Below, piece by piece: positions 22,342-32,414 of a DNA stretch of 52,019 nucleotides. Below the pieces are notes generated by a model, which was not told the DNA's origin, searched no databases, and saw only the letters and a list, made by a program, of their open reading frames with translations. Position numbers and translations under genes: made by a program. Origin of the DNA: Oscillospiraceae bacterium. GTDB taxonomy: Bacteria > Bacillota > Clostridia > Oscillospirales > Ruminococcaceae. Numbering within the stretch: position 1 is the stretch's first letter; every line of letters starts with the position of its first letter. The DNA is taken from the NCBI GenBank assembly GCA_029267825.1, contig JAJUHO010000002.1, positions 1 to 52,019 of the forward strand. Reading direction: 5' to 3'.

Positions 22342-23070
22342 TTGCCGGAGAATTCTTTTTCTTTTGAAAAGCTGACAAATAAAATTCAAGTATGCGTTTC
22401 CAAAGAGCATACCTTTGGGACGGATGCGTTTCTGCTTTATGACTTTTCCCTTGCAAAGCCAAAGGACTTGGTCTGCGACCTTGGAACCGGATGCGGGATA
22501 ATCCCTCTTTTAATGTCGCGCGGGGATAATCCGCCAAAAAAAATATATGCCGTTGACATACAGCCAAAGGCAATAAAGCAGCTTGAAATAACGCTTGAAA
22601 AATCGGGGCTTGAAAACATTGAGCCTGTTTGCGCCGATTTAAAAGATCTTTGGGAGGGCGCACCTCTTGGAATGTTCGACCTTGTAACCTGCAACCCGCC
22701 ATATAAGGCGACAGACTGCGGAATAAAAAATGAGCTTGACGCCCATACCATTGCAAGGCATGAAATTTTATGCACCATAGATGATGTCTGCCGCGCCGGA
22801 GCAAAGCTCCTCAAATTCGGCGGCAGGCTTTGTCTTTGCAACCGTCCCGAAAGGCTTTGTGATGTGATTTATGCCATGAAAAAGCATGGCATAGAACCAA
22901 AGCGCCTAAGGTTTGTAAGCAAAACGCCATCGGACGAGCCGTGGCTTTTCTTAATTGAAGGAAGAAAAGGCGGCAAACCGTTCCTTAAAGTAATGAAACA
23001 GTTTTATATAAAAAACGGCGAAAACTTCTCCGAAGAGCTCTTGAAAATCTATGCGGACTACGCAGAATAA
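22342..23070 (+). CDS. tRNA1(Val) (adenine37-N6)-methyltransferase-like protein (TrmN6/YabB)
   Basis: DLVCDLGTGCGIIPLLMSRG; LVTCNPPYKATDCGIKN (NPPY motif); predicted TTG start; next to rsmI. Confidence 0.85.
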   Translation: MPENSFSFEKLTNKIQVCVSKEHTFGTDAFLLYDFSLAKPKDLVCDLGTGCGIIPLLMSRGDNPPKKIYAVDIQPKAIKQLEITLEKSGLENIEPVCADLKDLWEGAPLGMFDLVTCNPPYKATDCGIKNELDAHTIARHEILCTIDDVCRAGAKLLKFGGRLCLCNRPERLCDVIYAMKKHGIEPKRLRFVSKTPSDEPWLFLIEGRKGGKPFLKVMKQFYIKNGENFSEELLKIYADYAE

Positions 23071-23082
23071 TATGGAGGAAAA

Positions 23083-23910
23083 ATGCCCGGAAAATTGTTT
23101 GTTATAGGTACCCCGATAGGAAATCTTTCTGATATGACATTTCGTGCGGTTGAAACGCTTAAAACAGTTGATTTTATAGCCGCGGAAGACACAAGGGTAA
23201 CATTAAAATTGCTCAATCACTTTGACATAAAAAAACCGCTGTTTAGCTATCATGAGCACAGCACAAAATATGCAAGCGAAACTATCATTGAAAAAATTAA
23301 AAGCGGAGAAAACTGCGGAGTAGTGACGGATGCCGGAATGCCATGCATTTCCGACCCCGGAGAGGATTTGGTAAAGGCTTGCGCCGAAAGCGGAATCGAA
23401 GTCATTGTTATTCCCGGACCAAGTGCGGCAGTTTCGGCCCTTGCAATAAGCGGGCTTTCCACATCAAGGTTTTCTTTTGAGGGATTTCTTTCAGTTTCAA
23501 AAAAACAACGGCGCGAGCATTTGCAAAGCGTAAAAAACGATACACGCACGCTGATTTTTTACGAGGCTCCGCACAAGCTGCTCGGAACTTTATCCGATAT
23601 GCTTGAACATTTTGGCGACCGCAAAATTTCAATTTGCCATGAACTCACAAAAATCCACGAGGAAGTTTTAAGAATGACAATTTCACAGGCTGTGGAGTAT
23701 TATTCTCAAAAACCCTCAATAAAAGGTGAATTCGTGTTGATTATAGAGGGCGCAAAGCCTGAGGAAAAACCGGAAGTCACCATAAACGACGCCGCAAGGC
23801 AAGTAAAAAAGCTTGTCGCCGGTGGAATGAGGTTATCCGATGCCTGCAAGGAAATTGCAAAGCTGACAGGATTTAAAAAAAGTGAGCTTTATTCAATGGC
23901 ACAGGAATAA
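23083..23910 (+). CDS. rsmI: 16S rRNA (cytidine1402-2'-O)-methyltransferase
   Basis: MPGKLFVIGTPIGNLSDMTFRAVETLKTVDFIAAEDTRVT; VTDAGMPCISDPGEDLV. Confidence 0.96.
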   Translation: MPGKLFVIGTPIGNLSDMTFRAVETLKTVDFIAAEDTRVTLKLLNHFDIKKPLFSYHEHSTKYASETIIEKIKSGENCGVVTDAGMPCISDPGEDLVKACAESGIEVIVIPGPSAAVSALAISGLSTSRFSFEGFLSVSKKQRREHLQSVKNDTRTLIFYEAPHKLLGTLSDMLEHFGDRKISICHELTKIHEEVLRMTISQAVEYYSQKPSIKGEFVLIIEGAKPEEKPEVTINDAARQVKKLVAGGMRLSDACKEIAKLTGFKKSELYSMAQE

Positions 23911-23967
23911 AAATCTCCGGCGGCAGTTTTTACTGCAACCGGAGATTTATTTTTAAAGTGCTTTTTC
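23907..23967. repeat. 61-bp direct repeat copy 1, includes a bidirectional terminator
   Basis: ATAAAAATCTCCGGCGGCAGTTTTTACTGCAACCGGAGATTTATTTTTAAAGTGCTTTTTC; 58/61 identical by eye to 24636-24696. Confidence 0.92.
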
Positions 23968-23985
23968 ACAGTATTAAGCATTAAA

Positions 23986-24264
23986 TCAGCAAAAATAACT
24001 TGCCTTGCCAAAGAAATTTTTCCATTTTTCAATTACCTCATCACTTCTGGCTTCAATAATATCCATAATATTATTTAACGTCCTTGCGGGAATGTTTGAA
24101 TTATTGTTGCACAAATAGCATTTACCTGCTTTTGTAATCCATATCTTTGTGGCATTTGCACTCGGCGCTCCTTCGGAAACATGAACATGCACAGGTTCAA
24201 GAGGTTCATTTTCATTTGCCCAAAAATAAACCCAATAAGAGCCTATTTTAAAGACCTGAGGCAT
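23986..24264 (-). CDS. DUF4160-family small protein
   Basis: MPQVFKIGSYWVYFWANENEPLEPVHVHVSEGAPSANATKIWI matches the DUF4160 pattern (short N-terminus, HVHV motif). Confidence 0.75.
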   Translation of the reverse strand: MPQVFKIGSYWVYFWANENEPLEPVHVHVSEGAPSANATKIWITKAGKCYLCNNNSNIPARTLNNIMDIIEARSDEVIEKWKNFFGKASYFC

Positions 24265-24520
24265 TATTAAAGCCCCCCTCTTGAGAAAATCTCATTATAA
24301 GGTGAGCCGTTGACTCTATGATTTTTTGGTATTTTTTAATTTCTTCATCTGAAAAACCGTCAACCATTTCCCATTTATACATGGGAAGTATGCAATAAGC
24401 ACTATGGAAGCAATCTTTTGCATCAGGTTTTTCAACATAAACTTTTACTGAACCGTCCGGTTTCATTTCTGAATGAACAATTACCGTATCATCATCAAGC
24501 GTTAAAAACGGGTACATCAT
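24248..24520 (-). CDS. Small hypothetical protein, partner of the DUF4160 gene (17-nt overlap)
   Basis: 90-aa ORF with promoter upstream and stop overlapping the next start. Confidence 0.65.
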   Translation of the reverse strand: MMYPFLTLDDDTVIVHSEMKPDGSVKVYVEKPDAKDCFHSAYCILPMYKWEMVDGFSDEEIKKYQKIIESTAHLIMRFSQEGGFNNASGL

Positions 24521-24557
24521 AATAATCCCCCATTTAAAATAATTCCATGCTTGTTAA

Positions 24558-24586
24558 ATTATATCATAAGGCTGTGATTTATTCAA
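24558..24586 (-). promoter_or_regulatory. Promoter of the two-gene DUF4160 cassette
   Basis: Minus strand TTGAAT - 17 nt - TATAAT. Confidence 0.7.
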
Positions 24587-24635
24587 TAAAGCTTACTTAT
24601 ATTCTCAATAAATAAAATTTAAATTATCGACAATC

Positions 24636-24696
24636 ATAAAAATCTCCGGCTGCAGTTTTTACTGCCGCCGGAGATTTATTTTTAAAGTGCTTTTTC
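24636..24696. repeat. 61-bp direct repeat copy 2, includes a bidirectional terminator and the last codons of the next gene
   Basis: ATAAAAATCTCCGGCTGCAGTTTTTACTGCCGCCGGAGATTTATTTTTAAAGTGCTTTTTC. Confidence 0.92.
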
Positions 24697-25131
24697 GGTA
24701 TTTTGGATTTTTGTCAATACCTCATTGGTTTCATTGATTTTCTTCAAAAATTCATCCATATTTTCAGAAGAAACATCATAATTTAAAAAAGTTTCCTCGA
24801 CTTTGTGTATGGTATGGTGAAGCTCAAGTCCGGCATTTACGAAATTCTTGAAATTTTCACTTTTAGAAATCCTTTTAAAAGCTTCCATATCTTTTTTAAT
24901 GTACTTTACAATTTCGGAAGGCTTTGAAAATTCTCCCGCGCCAACCGGATAAGGCAGAACCTTTTGAAGATAATACTTATTTTTTGCGTTTAAATTATAA
25001 ACGTAAAAAAATTCCGTATCTTCAATGTTGAACCGAACAAAACAAACAAGCCCATGAATGCTTTTTACGTCCGCGCCCATTTGTGTGAGCAGCATTTCAA
25101 TATTATCCTGCTCCGCAGATAAAAAATTCAT
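24682..25131 (-). CDS. Hypothetical protein (149 aa)
   Basis: Full ORF 15 nt downstream of the transporter gene; no family recognised. Confidence 0.65.
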   Translation of the reverse strand: MNFLSAEQDNIEMLLTQMGADVKSIHGLVCFVRFNIEDTEFFYVYNLNAKNKYYLQKVLPYPVGAGEFSKPSEIVKYIKKDMEAFKRISKSENFKNFVNAGLELHHTIHKVEETFLNYDVSSENMDEFLKKINETNEVLTKIQNTEKAL

Positions 25132-25146
25132 ATAAAAAGCCCCTTT

Positions 25147-26421
25147 TTATAATATAATATATGCCGCAATCCAATAAACAGTACACAAAACAATTGAAAC
25201 CAGCATCAGCGGAAATCCTTCGCTGAAATATTTTTTAAACGTAAGCTTGTATCCGTGCTTTTCAGCAAGTCCTGCCGTAACAACGTTTGCCGATGCTCCA
25301 ATAAGGGTTCCGTTTCCGCCAAGGCATGCCCCAAGCGAAATTGCCCACCAAAGCGGTGAAATTACCATACCGGAAGCCCCCATTGCCTTAATAAGTGGAA
25401 TAAGTGTCGCCACGAACGGAATATTGTCCAAAAACGCTGAAAACAGCGCAGAAAACCAAAGCAAAATAACTCCCGTCAAAAGCAAATTGCCGCCTGTAAG
25501 TCCCATTATTCCCTGCGCAAGCTTATTGATAAGTCCAACCTCTTCAAGTGAACCTACTATAACAAACAATCCGCAGAAGAAAAATATAGTCGGCCATTCA
25601 ACGCTGAGCATTGCTTCCTCAATGCTTTCACCGCTTATTAAAAGCAAAAGAGCAGCTCCCGAAAGCGCAACCACCGCAGAGGAATATCCAAACTGCGAAT
25701 GGAGTGAAAATCCAACAAGAATAAGTGCCAGCACCACGAGAGATTTTTTAAGCAAAACAGGGTTTCTGATGGCTTTTTTTTCATCCATCTGCATTATCCT
25801 TGCCTTATTTTCATCGCTGACATTAAGCTTTCCACGGTACATGGCCTTAAATATAAAAAATGTCACAATGAATACAACTATTATAATAGGCGCAAGATTT
25901 TTAACAAAATCCAAAAAGTCAAGCCCTGCCTGGCTGCCTATCATTATATTCGGCGGGTCACCGATAAGTGTTGCCGTTCCGCCTATATTTGACGCCATTA
26001 TTTCAGGTATAAGAAACAAAATAGGGTCAATTTCCAAGGCCTCTGTAATTACAAAAATTATCGGCACAATCAAAAGCACCGTAGTCACGTTGTCAAGCAA
26101 AGCAGAAATAATTGCCGTAATAGCGCAAAGGCTAACAAGTATCTTCCACGGGCTGCCTTTTGATTTCTTTGCGGCATATATTGCAAGATACTCAAATACG
26201 CCTGTGTTTTTTACAATCCCAACGACAATCATCATTCCTATAAGCACGCCAAGGGTATTAAAATCAATATACTCCAACGCCTTGCTGTCGGAAAGTATGT
26301 GGGCAAGGACAATTATGCTTGCTCCCACCAAAGCGGCAACGGTTCTGTTGATTTTTTCGCTTACAATCAGCACCATGACAATTAAAAAAACAAATAGTGA
26401 TAAAATCGCAGAAAATCCCAT
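25147..26421 (-). CDS. ArsB/NhaD (ion transporter superfamily) membrane transporter
   Basis: FSAFLDNIPFVATLIPLIKAMG; DNVTTVLLIVPIIFVITEAL; NIGGTATLIGDPPNIMIGSQAGLDFLDF; ACLGGNGTLIGASANVV. Confidence 0.9.
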   Translation of the reverse strand: MGFSAILSLFVFLIVMVLIVSEKINRTVAALVGASIIVLAHILSDSKALEYIDFNTLGVLIGMMIVVGIVKNTGVFEYLAIYAAKKSKGSPWKILVSLCAITAIISALLDNVTTVLLIVPIIFVITEALEIDPILFLIPEIMASNIGGTATLIGDPPNIMIGSQAGLDFLDFVKNLAPIIIVVFIVTFFIFKAMYRGKLNVSDENKARIMQMDEKKAIRNPVLLKKSLVVLALILVGFSLHSQFGYSSAVVALSGAALLLLISGESIEEAMLSVEWPTIFFFCGLFVIVGSLEEVGLINKLAQGIMGLTGGNLLLTGVILLWFSALFSAFLDNIPFVATLIPLIKAMGASGMVISPLWWAISLGACLGGNGTLIGASANVVTAGLAEKHGYKLTFKKYFSEGFPLMLVSIVLCTVYWIAAYIIL

Positions 26422-26533
26422 ACAAAATTCCTCATCATTATAAATATGTTGTTAAAATTAAATTCCAAAGCTTTATTATACATTTATTTTTCTAAAAGTC
26501 AATAATCACCCAGGCATTTTTATATTAAATTAA

Positions 26534-26565
26534 CAGGCGCGCCTTTCCAATTGTCGGCGCGCCTG
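26534..26565 (-). terminator. Inverted repeat, probable terminator of the kor operon
   Basis: CAGGCGCGCC / GGCGCGCCTG, 10-bp perfect stem just downstream of korC; weak U-tract. Confidence 0.55.
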
Positions 26566-26568
26566 ATT

Positions 26569-27099
26569 TCAATACTTCATTCCTATTTCAATTGCCTTTA
26601 AATTTGCCTCAATCAAGCTTGCTTTTGATGGAGGAACCGATTTTTCAACTGCTTTTTTTATTGCTTGTTCTGAAATTATTCCGGTTTCTTTAAGCAGCTT
26701 TCCTATCAGCACTATATTCCCCATTCCGCTTAAATTGTTTTCAAGCGCAAGCTGTGTTGCGGGAATGTAAAAACAATTTATATCATTCCTTTGGCATTTT
26801 TCATCAACCATCGTGCTGTCAATAAAGGCTTTGCCTCCCGGCTTTACGGCATTTATGAATTTATTGTATGAAGGCAGGTTCATAGCAATGAGCAAATCCG
26901 GTTCAAGCACAAGCGGCGAGCCTATCGGCTCATCGGAAATACAAACCGAGCAGTTTGCCGTTCCACCGCGCATTTCCGGCCCGTATGACGGAAGCCATGA
27001 AACTTCCCTTTCATCCATAAGTCCGCCATAAGCAAGCACCTTGCCGGCAAAAAGTATTCCCTGCCCGCCGAATCCGGCAAGAATTATCTCACTTGTCAT
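26569..27099 (-). CDS. korC: 2-oxoacid:ferredoxin oxidoreductase subunit gamma
   Basis: MTSEIILAGFGGQGILFAGKVLAYGGL; SWLPSYGPEMRGGTANCSVCIS. Confidence 0.93.
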   Translation of the reverse strand: MTSEIILAGFGGQGILFAGKVLAYGGLMDEREVSWLPSYGPEMRGGTANCSVCISDEPIGSPLVLEPDLLIAMNLPSYNKFINAVKPGGKAFIDSTMVDEKCQRNDINCFYIPATQLALENNLSGMGNIVLIGKLLKETGIISEQAIKKAVEKSVPPSKASLIEANLKAIEIGMKY

Positions 27100-27844
27100 T
27101 TTGTTCATCTCCCTTGTCCTTATAAATTCCAAGAGGATAATAAGGAATCATATCTTTTCTAAGCCTTTCAAGCGCCTCTGCCGGAGAAAGCCCCCAGTTT
27201 GTGGGACAAGTTGAAAGCACTTCGACAATTGAAAAGCCTTTTTTGTCCCTTTGGTTTTCAAAAGCCTTGCGGATTGCTTTTTTGGCCTCGCGAATATGAG
27301 GTACGCTGTCCACTGCAACTCTCTGTGCAAGTGCAACGCCATCAAGTGTGGAAAGCATTTCGCATACCCTTACAGGATACCCCTGAACTTTCGGGTCACG
27401 CCCGAACGGAGTGGTTTGAGTTACCTGTCCAGGAAGTGTGGTAGGAGCCATTTGTCCGCCTGTCATACCATAAGTCGTATTGTTTACAAAAATTACAACT
27501 ATATTTTCGCCCCTTGTCGCGCTGTGAACGGTTTCCGCAGTACCTATCGCAGCAAGGTCGCCATCGCCCTGATAAGTAAACACAAACTTGTCCGGATTGG
27601 TTCTCTTTACTCCGGTTGCAACTGCCGGAGCACGCCCATGCGGAGCTTCAATCATATCACATCCAAAATAATCATACGCCATAACCGAACAGCCTACTGG
27701 GCAAACGCCTATGGTGTCGCCCTCTATACCCATTTCGTCAATGACCTCGCAAATAAGCCTGTGGATTATTCCATGCGTGCACCCCGGGCAGTAATGGGTG
27801 GGCACATCCAGCAGGGATTTCGGTCTTTGGAAAACAACCGCCAT
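27089..27844 (-). CDS. korB: 2-oxoacid:ferredoxin oxidoreductase subunit beta (TPP-binding)
   Basis: HYCPGCTHGIIHRLICEV; TYQGDGDLAAIGTAETVHSATRGENIVVIFVNNTTYGMTGGQMAPTT. Confidence 0.95.
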   Translation of the reverse strand: MAVVFQRPKSLLDVPTHYCPGCTHGIIHRLICEVIDEMGIEGDTIGVCPVGCSVMAYDYFGCDMIEAPHGRAPAVATGVKRTNPDKFVFTYQGDGDLAAIGTAETVHSATRGENIVVIFVNNTTYGMTGGQMAPTTLPGQVTQTTPFGRDPKVQGYPVRVCEMLSTLDGVALAQRVAVDSVPHIREAKKAIRKAFENQRDKKGFSIVEVLSTCPTNWGLSPAEALERLRKDMIPYYPLGIYKDKGDEQNDK

Positions 27845-28905
27845 TACCTTGCACCGCCAATCTTTTTAATTTCTTCAAGGATTTCCGAGGGCTTAGGCAC
27901 AACTCCGCCTGTTCTGCCCAAAAAATGCACCGGCTTTGAGCATGAAAGCGCAAGCTTTACATCATCAACCATCTGTCCCATGCTCATTTCAACGCAAAGC
28001 ACGGCATCGGCATTTTTGCAAGCCTTTTTAAGCTGCTCCTCCGGAAAAGGCCAAAGGGTTTTGGGCCTTAAAAGTCCAGCCTTTATTCCTGCCGCCCTTG
28101 CCGAATTAACTGCGGATTTTGCAACTCTTGCAGTTGCGCCATAAGCTGCAACCACTATTTCAGCATCATCAGTAAGGTAGCTTTCAGCATCAGATTCTTC
28201 TTTTTTAACCCTTTCATACCTTTCAAAGCGTTCCCAAACTGATTTTTGGAGCACTTCCGGCTTTAAGTAAAGCGAATTGATTATGTTATGGCTCCTTTTG
28301 CCTCCGTGTCCGTTTGCCGCCCAAGGCTTTTCGGGCTGTTCCGCTTTTATCTCAGGGAAAGTAACAGGCTCCATCATTTGTCCCAAAAGTCCGTCAGCAA
28401 GTATCATTGCCGGCATGCGGTACTTGTCCGCAGTATCAAAAGCTTTTGATACCATATCTACCATCTCTTGCACCGAACATGGAGCATAGACAAGAATATG
28501 GAAATCTCCATGTCCCATTGCCCTTGTCGCCTGCCAATAATCAGCCTGCGACGGCTGGATTCCGCCAAGTCCCGGTCCGCCTCTTTGCACATTTATAATA
28601 ACGCATGGCAAATCGCTTCCTGCCATGTATGAAATTCCTTCCGCTTTAAGGCTTACTCCCGGCGAAGAAGATGATGTCATTGCCCTTACACCGGATGCCG
28701 CCGCTCCAAGCACCATATTTATTGCGGCAATTTCTGATTCAGCTTGCAGGAAAACTCCTCCCGCCTTAGCCATTTTCTTTGCCATATAAGCCGAAAGCTC
28801 AGTCTGTGGTGTTATCGGGTATCCGAAAAATCCCCTGCATCCCGCCCTTATTGCCGCTTCGGCAAGGGCCTCGTTGCCCTTCATAAGGTTCCTTTCCAAA
28901 ACCAT
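27844..28905 (-). CDS. korA: 2-oxoacid:ferredoxin oxidoreductase subunit alpha
   Basis: GNEALAEAAIRAGCRGFFGYPITPQTELSAYMAKK; MTSSSSPGVSLKAEGISYMAGSDLPCVIINVQRGGPGLGG. Confidence 0.95.
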   Translation of the reverse strand: MVLERNLMKGNEALAEAAIRAGCRGFFGYPITPQTELSAYMAKKMAKAGGVFLQAESEIAAINMVLGAAASGVRAMTSSSSPGVSLKAEGISYMAGSDLPCVIINVQRGGPGLGGIQPSQADYWQATRAMGHGDFHILVYAPCSVQEMVDMVSKAFDTADKYRMPAMILADGLLGQMMEPVTFPEIKAEQPEKPWAANGHGGKRSHNIINSLYLKPEVLQKSVWERFERYERVKKEESDAESYLTDDAEIVVAAYGATARVAKSAVNSARAAGIKAGLLRPKTLWPFPEEQLKKACKNADAVLCVEMSMGQMVDDVKLALSCSKPVHFLGRTGGVVPKPSEILEEIKKIGGAR

Positions 28906-28925
28906 TCATCTCCCTTAAAAACAGT

Positions 28926-29132
28926 TTATTTTGTTACGACTATTGCGCAATCAGGACACATAACCGCACACATTGCGCAGGATATGCAAGCCTCATCGTC
29001 AATGCAGTGTGCCGTAAAATATCCCTTTGCGTTGCGTTTTTCCTTTTGCAGCTCCACAATTTTTTTCGGGCATGCCGTTATGCAAAGCCCGCAGCCCTTG
29101 CAGCGCTCAAAATCAACCGTCATCTTTGCCAT
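28926..29132 (-). CDS. korD: 4Fe-4S ferredoxin subunit
   Basis: CKGCGLCITACPKKIV and CISCAMCAVMCPDCAI. Confidence 0.93.
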   Translation of the reverse strand: MAKMTVDFERCKGCGLCITACPKKIVELQKEKRNAKGYFTAHCIDDEACISCAMCAVMCPDCAIVVTK

Positions 29133-29152
29133 TTATTTCATCTCCCTATAAA

Positions 29153-29812
29153 CTATTCATCCCAAACAGGTTTTACATATATATCCACATATTTAACCTT
29201 TCCGTCAAGCAAAGGACACGCAATTTCTCTGGGTGCTGTGGAAAATTCAAGCGGCAAGCCGCTTTCCTTTGCTATTTTTTCTGCAAAGCCAATCGACGAA
29301 AGCACGTCCTGCGGGGTGGTTTCCCTGCCCAAATTTGAATTGTTTATTATCTTTGTCGCCCTCAGTCTTGATGCCGCCTCGATTTTCCAAAGCAGCCCCA
29401 AAGCCTCATCCTCTTCCCCTTTAAGATACCTGAACTTATTCACAACATAGAAAAAATCCAAATCATCTCCAAAAAGAGAAAGAAAGCCGGCATATCTTCC
29501 AAGAGCAACAGCACCGTCGTCGTCCCCGCCGACATCTATTATCACATACCCGTCATCATTTGCAATCCTTTCCAAATCAAAAGAAATTGCCGGAATATCA
29601 AGGTTTGTATTTGCATAAAGAGGTTTTACAAGTTCAACTCCGCATCCGGAAAACAATTCTTCAAAATCGGCGCTCCTAAAATACGGATTTACAATGTCAA
29701 GGTCAACAATAGCGGTTTTTTTGCCCTGCTTTGCAAGCTCTACTGCCATATTTACGGCAATATTTGTTTTTCCGCTTCCGTAATGACCGGTGATTATATT
29801 TATTTTTTTCAT
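29153..29812 (-). CDS. MinD/ParA-like P-loop ATPase
   Basis: MKKINIITGHYGSGKTNIAVNMAVELAKQGKKTAIVDLDIVNPYFRS (P-loop). Confidence 0.85.
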   Translation of the reverse strand: MKKINIITGHYGSGKTNIAVNMAVELAKQGKKTAIVDLDIVNPYFRSADFEELFSGCGVELVKPLYANTNLDIPAISFDLERIANDDGYVIIDVGGDDDGAVALGRYAGFLSLFGDDLDFFYVVNKFRYLKGEEDEALGLLWKIEAASRLRATKIINNSNLGRETTPQDVLSSIGFAEKIAKESGLPLEFSTAPREIACPLLDGKVKYVDIYVKPVWDE

Positions 29813-29908
29813 AAAAAACCCGCCTTTTGGCAATACATTAAATTATATCACAAATACATTTAAAAATCAAATTAAATGAATATGGCAGGGTCTCCCCTGC
29901 CATAAAAA

Positions 29909-31885
29909 TCATTCGTTTCCGTCGTTGTTCTTATCCGAAGAATCATCCACGGTAACGTCAATCACTTTGCCTATTTCCTTATTTTCAGTGGTTTGCGCCG
30001 AAATTTCAAGCTCATTTTCGGACATCTCACCAGACATAAGCTTTTCAAACACATCGCCGTCGATTTTCTCGTATTTTAAAAGGTGTTTTGCTATAAGATG
30101 GAGCTTTGAAATATTCTCCTCCAAGATATCCTTTGCCCTTTCATAAGCTTCCTCAATGATTTCCCTGATTTCAGCATCTATTTCAGCCGCAACGTTTTCG
30201 CTGTAATTCGGTGTACTGCTGAAATCCCTGCCAAGGAAAACCTCCCCTTGGTCATGCCCATAAACAATAGGGCCAAGCTTATCGCTGAAGCCATACCTTG
30301 TAACCATTGAACGCGCTATATTTGTTGCACGTTCAATATCATTTGAAGCTCCGGTTGAAATATCGTCCAGTATAAGTTTTTCAGCCACACGTCCGCCAAG
30401 AAGCGTAACGATATTTTCCTGCATTTCCTTTTTGCTTACAAAAGACTTGTCATGCTCCGGAAGCGACATAGTATATCCTCCCGCCATGCCTCTTGGGATT
30501 ATGGACACCTGATGCACCTTATCCTGCGTCTTGCAAAAATAAGTGCATATAGCATGTCCAGCCTCGTGGTATGCTGTAAGGCGCTTTTCCTTTTCCGTAA
30601 CAACCTTGGATTTCTTTTCCGGGCCTGCAATAACCTTAATGGTAGCTTCTTCAATATCTTCCTTGGTTATTGCCCTGCGGTTCTTGCGCGCGGCAAGAAG
30701 CGACGCTTCGTTTACAAGGTTTTCAAGGTCGGCGCCGGTAAATCCTACCGAAGTCTTTGCAATAACAGCCAAATCGACATCCGGCGCAAGAGGCTTGTTC
30801 CTTGTATGCACTTTAAGGATTGCCTCCCTGCCCTTTACATCAGGATATCCGACAACTATCTGTCTGTCAAATCTTCCCGGCCTTAAAAGTGCCGGGTCAA
30901 GTATATCCCTCCTGTTTGTCGCGGCAATCACTATAACGCTTTCATTAGCCGCAAAGCCATCCATCTCGACAAGCAACTGGTTCAAGGTCTGCTCACGCTC
31001 ATCGTGGCCGCCGCCAAGTCCTGCGCCCCTATGGCGTCCCACAGCGTCAATTTCATCTATAAAAACTATCGACGGGGAATTTTTCTTTGCCTGTTCAAAC
31101 AAATCCCTTACTCTTGAAGCACCCACGCCGACAAACATTTCAACAAAATCAGAACCCGAAATAGAAAAGAAAGGCACTCCCGCCTCACCGGCAACAGCTC
31201 TTGCAAGCAAAGTTTTACCTGTTCCCGGAGGGCCTAAAAGAAGCACTCCCTTTGGAATTCTTGCCCCAATTTCGGCATACTTTTTTGGATTTTTAAGAAA
31301 ATCCACAATTTCAGCCATTTCGGCCTTTTCTTCCTCAGCTCCCGCAACATCGGCAAAAGTAGTTTTCCTTGCCGAATGTGACTGTGCCTTTACATTTGCC
31401 TTGCCAAACTGGGAAATCTTTCCGCCGCCTCCTGCCTGTTTCATCATAAAATAAAACAGCACAACCATTCCTATAAGAAGAAGCACGGTAGGAACAATAT
31501 TTATAAGCCATGAATTATCCTGTATGGGATAATAATCCTGTTCAAGCTTTTTTTCAGGATGAAGCTTATTGTATTCCTTGCGGTAATTTTCCTCGCCCTG
31601 TATATCGTTGAGGAAAATGCTTACATTCGGCACCTTATAGACAATGGGAAGCTTTGAAGAATCCACACCGTCAACCTCGCTGAGAACAAGCTGTCCGCTA
31701 CTCAAATCAAGCGTAAATTTCGAAACCCTGTACTCGTCAAAGTAATTTATTATTTCCGAATAAGGCACCCTGCTTTCGTTTTTGGCCGAAAGTGAAAACA
31801 TAAAAACTATTGAAAGCATAAGTGCCGCCGCTATTGCCAGATATAATATCGTGCCTTTATATTTTTTTGGATTCAATAAATTCAC
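29909..31885 (-). CDS. ftsH: ATP-dependent zinc metalloprotease FtsH
   Basis: [51 protein letters not shown] zinc motif; GTG start. Confidence 0.97.
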   Translation of the reverse strand: MNLLNPKKYKGTILYLAIAAALMLSIVFMFSLSAKNESRVPYSEIINYFDEYRVSKFTLDLSSGQLVLSEVDGVDSSKLPIVYKVPNVSIFLNDIQGEENYRKEYNKLHPEKKLEQDYYPIQDNSWLINIVPTVLLLIGMVVLFYFMMKQAGGGGKISQFGKANVKAQSHSARKTTFADVAGAEEEKAEMAEIVDFLKNPKKYAEIGARIPKGVLLLGPPGTGKTLLARAVAGEAGVPFFSISGSDFVEMFVGVGASRVRDLFEQAKKNSPSIVFIDEIDAVGRHRGAGLGGGHDEREQTLNQLLVEMDGFAANESVIVIAATNRRDILDPALLRPGRFDRQIVVGYPDVKGREAILKVHTRNKPLAPDVDLAVIAKTSVGFTGADLENLVNEASLLAARKNRRAITKEDIEEATIKVIAGPEKKSKVVTEKEKRLTAYHEAGHAICTYFCKTQDKVHQVSIIPRGMAGGYTMSLPEHDKSFVSKKEMQENIVTLLGGRVAEKLILDDISTGASNDIERATNIARSMVTRYGFSDKLGPIVYGHDQGEVFLGRDFSSTPNYSENVAAEIDAEIREIIEEAYERAKDILEENISKLHLIAKHLLKYEKIDGDVFEKLMSGEMSENELEISAQTTENKEIGKVIDVTVDDSSDKNNDGNE

Positions 31886-32409
31886 CCCTCTTTTCGCTGC
31901 ATATAACTTGTGTCATATGCGCCTATATAGGGCAGATTCCTGTATTTTTCAGCACAGTCAAGCCCATATCCGATAACAAACTCGTCCGGAATTTCAAAGC
32001 AGACATAATCGGCGCTTATTTGCGTCTTTCTACCGGATGGCTTGTCAAGAAGAGTGCAGACTTTAAGCGATTTAGGATTTCTATGCTCCAAAAGCTTTAC
32101 CACGGCACTTAAAGTAAGTCCGCTGTCAAGAATATCCTCCACAATTACAACATCATATCCGCTTATGTCCACATTCAAATCCTTTGTTATCTTAACCGTC
32201 CCGCTTGAAACAATGCTGTTTTGGTAGCTTGAAACACACATAAAGTCCACTTCGCAAGGGATTGTTATTTCCCTTATCAAGTCAGCCATAAACACAAAAG
32301 CGCCCTTTAAAACGCTTACCAAAAGAAGGTTCCTGCCCTTATATTCCTCTGAAAGGAGTGCCCCTACCTCCTTTATCTTTGCCGAAATTTCCTCTTTTGT
32401 TATAAGTAT
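31882..32409 (-). CDS. hpt: Hypoxanthine phosphoribosyltransferase; start codon non-canonical or mis-assembled
   Basis: Frame reads [44 protein letters not shown]...[28 protein letters not shown] 8 nt before an in-frame ATA at 32409. The ORF track starts at an internal TTG (32322). Confidence 0.85.
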   Translation of the reverse strand: MLITKEEISAKIKEVGALLSEEYKGRNLLLVSVLKGAFVFMADLIREITIPCEVDFMCVSSYQNSIVSSGTVKITKDLNVDISGYDVVIVEDILDSGLTLSAVVKLLEHRNPKSLKVCTLLDKPSGRKTQISADYVCFEIPDEFVIGYGLDCAEKYRNLPYIGAYDTSYMQRKEG

Positions 32410-32414
32410 TTTTT

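Noticed and set aside
25247-26443. 398-aa plus-strand ORF
   Set aside because: Antisense to the clearly coding ArsB/NhaD-like transporter; Ser/Pro/Ile-rich composition typical of shadow ORFs.
26534-26565. GGCGCGCC-containing palindrome as a special site
   Set aside because: Position 3 nt after the korC stop is best explained as a terminator stem.
27251-28144. 297-aa plus-strand ORF
   Set aside because: Antisense to korB/korA; shadow ORF.
30543-31454. 303-aa plus-strand ORF
   Set aside because: Antisense to ftsH, low-complexity shadow ORF.
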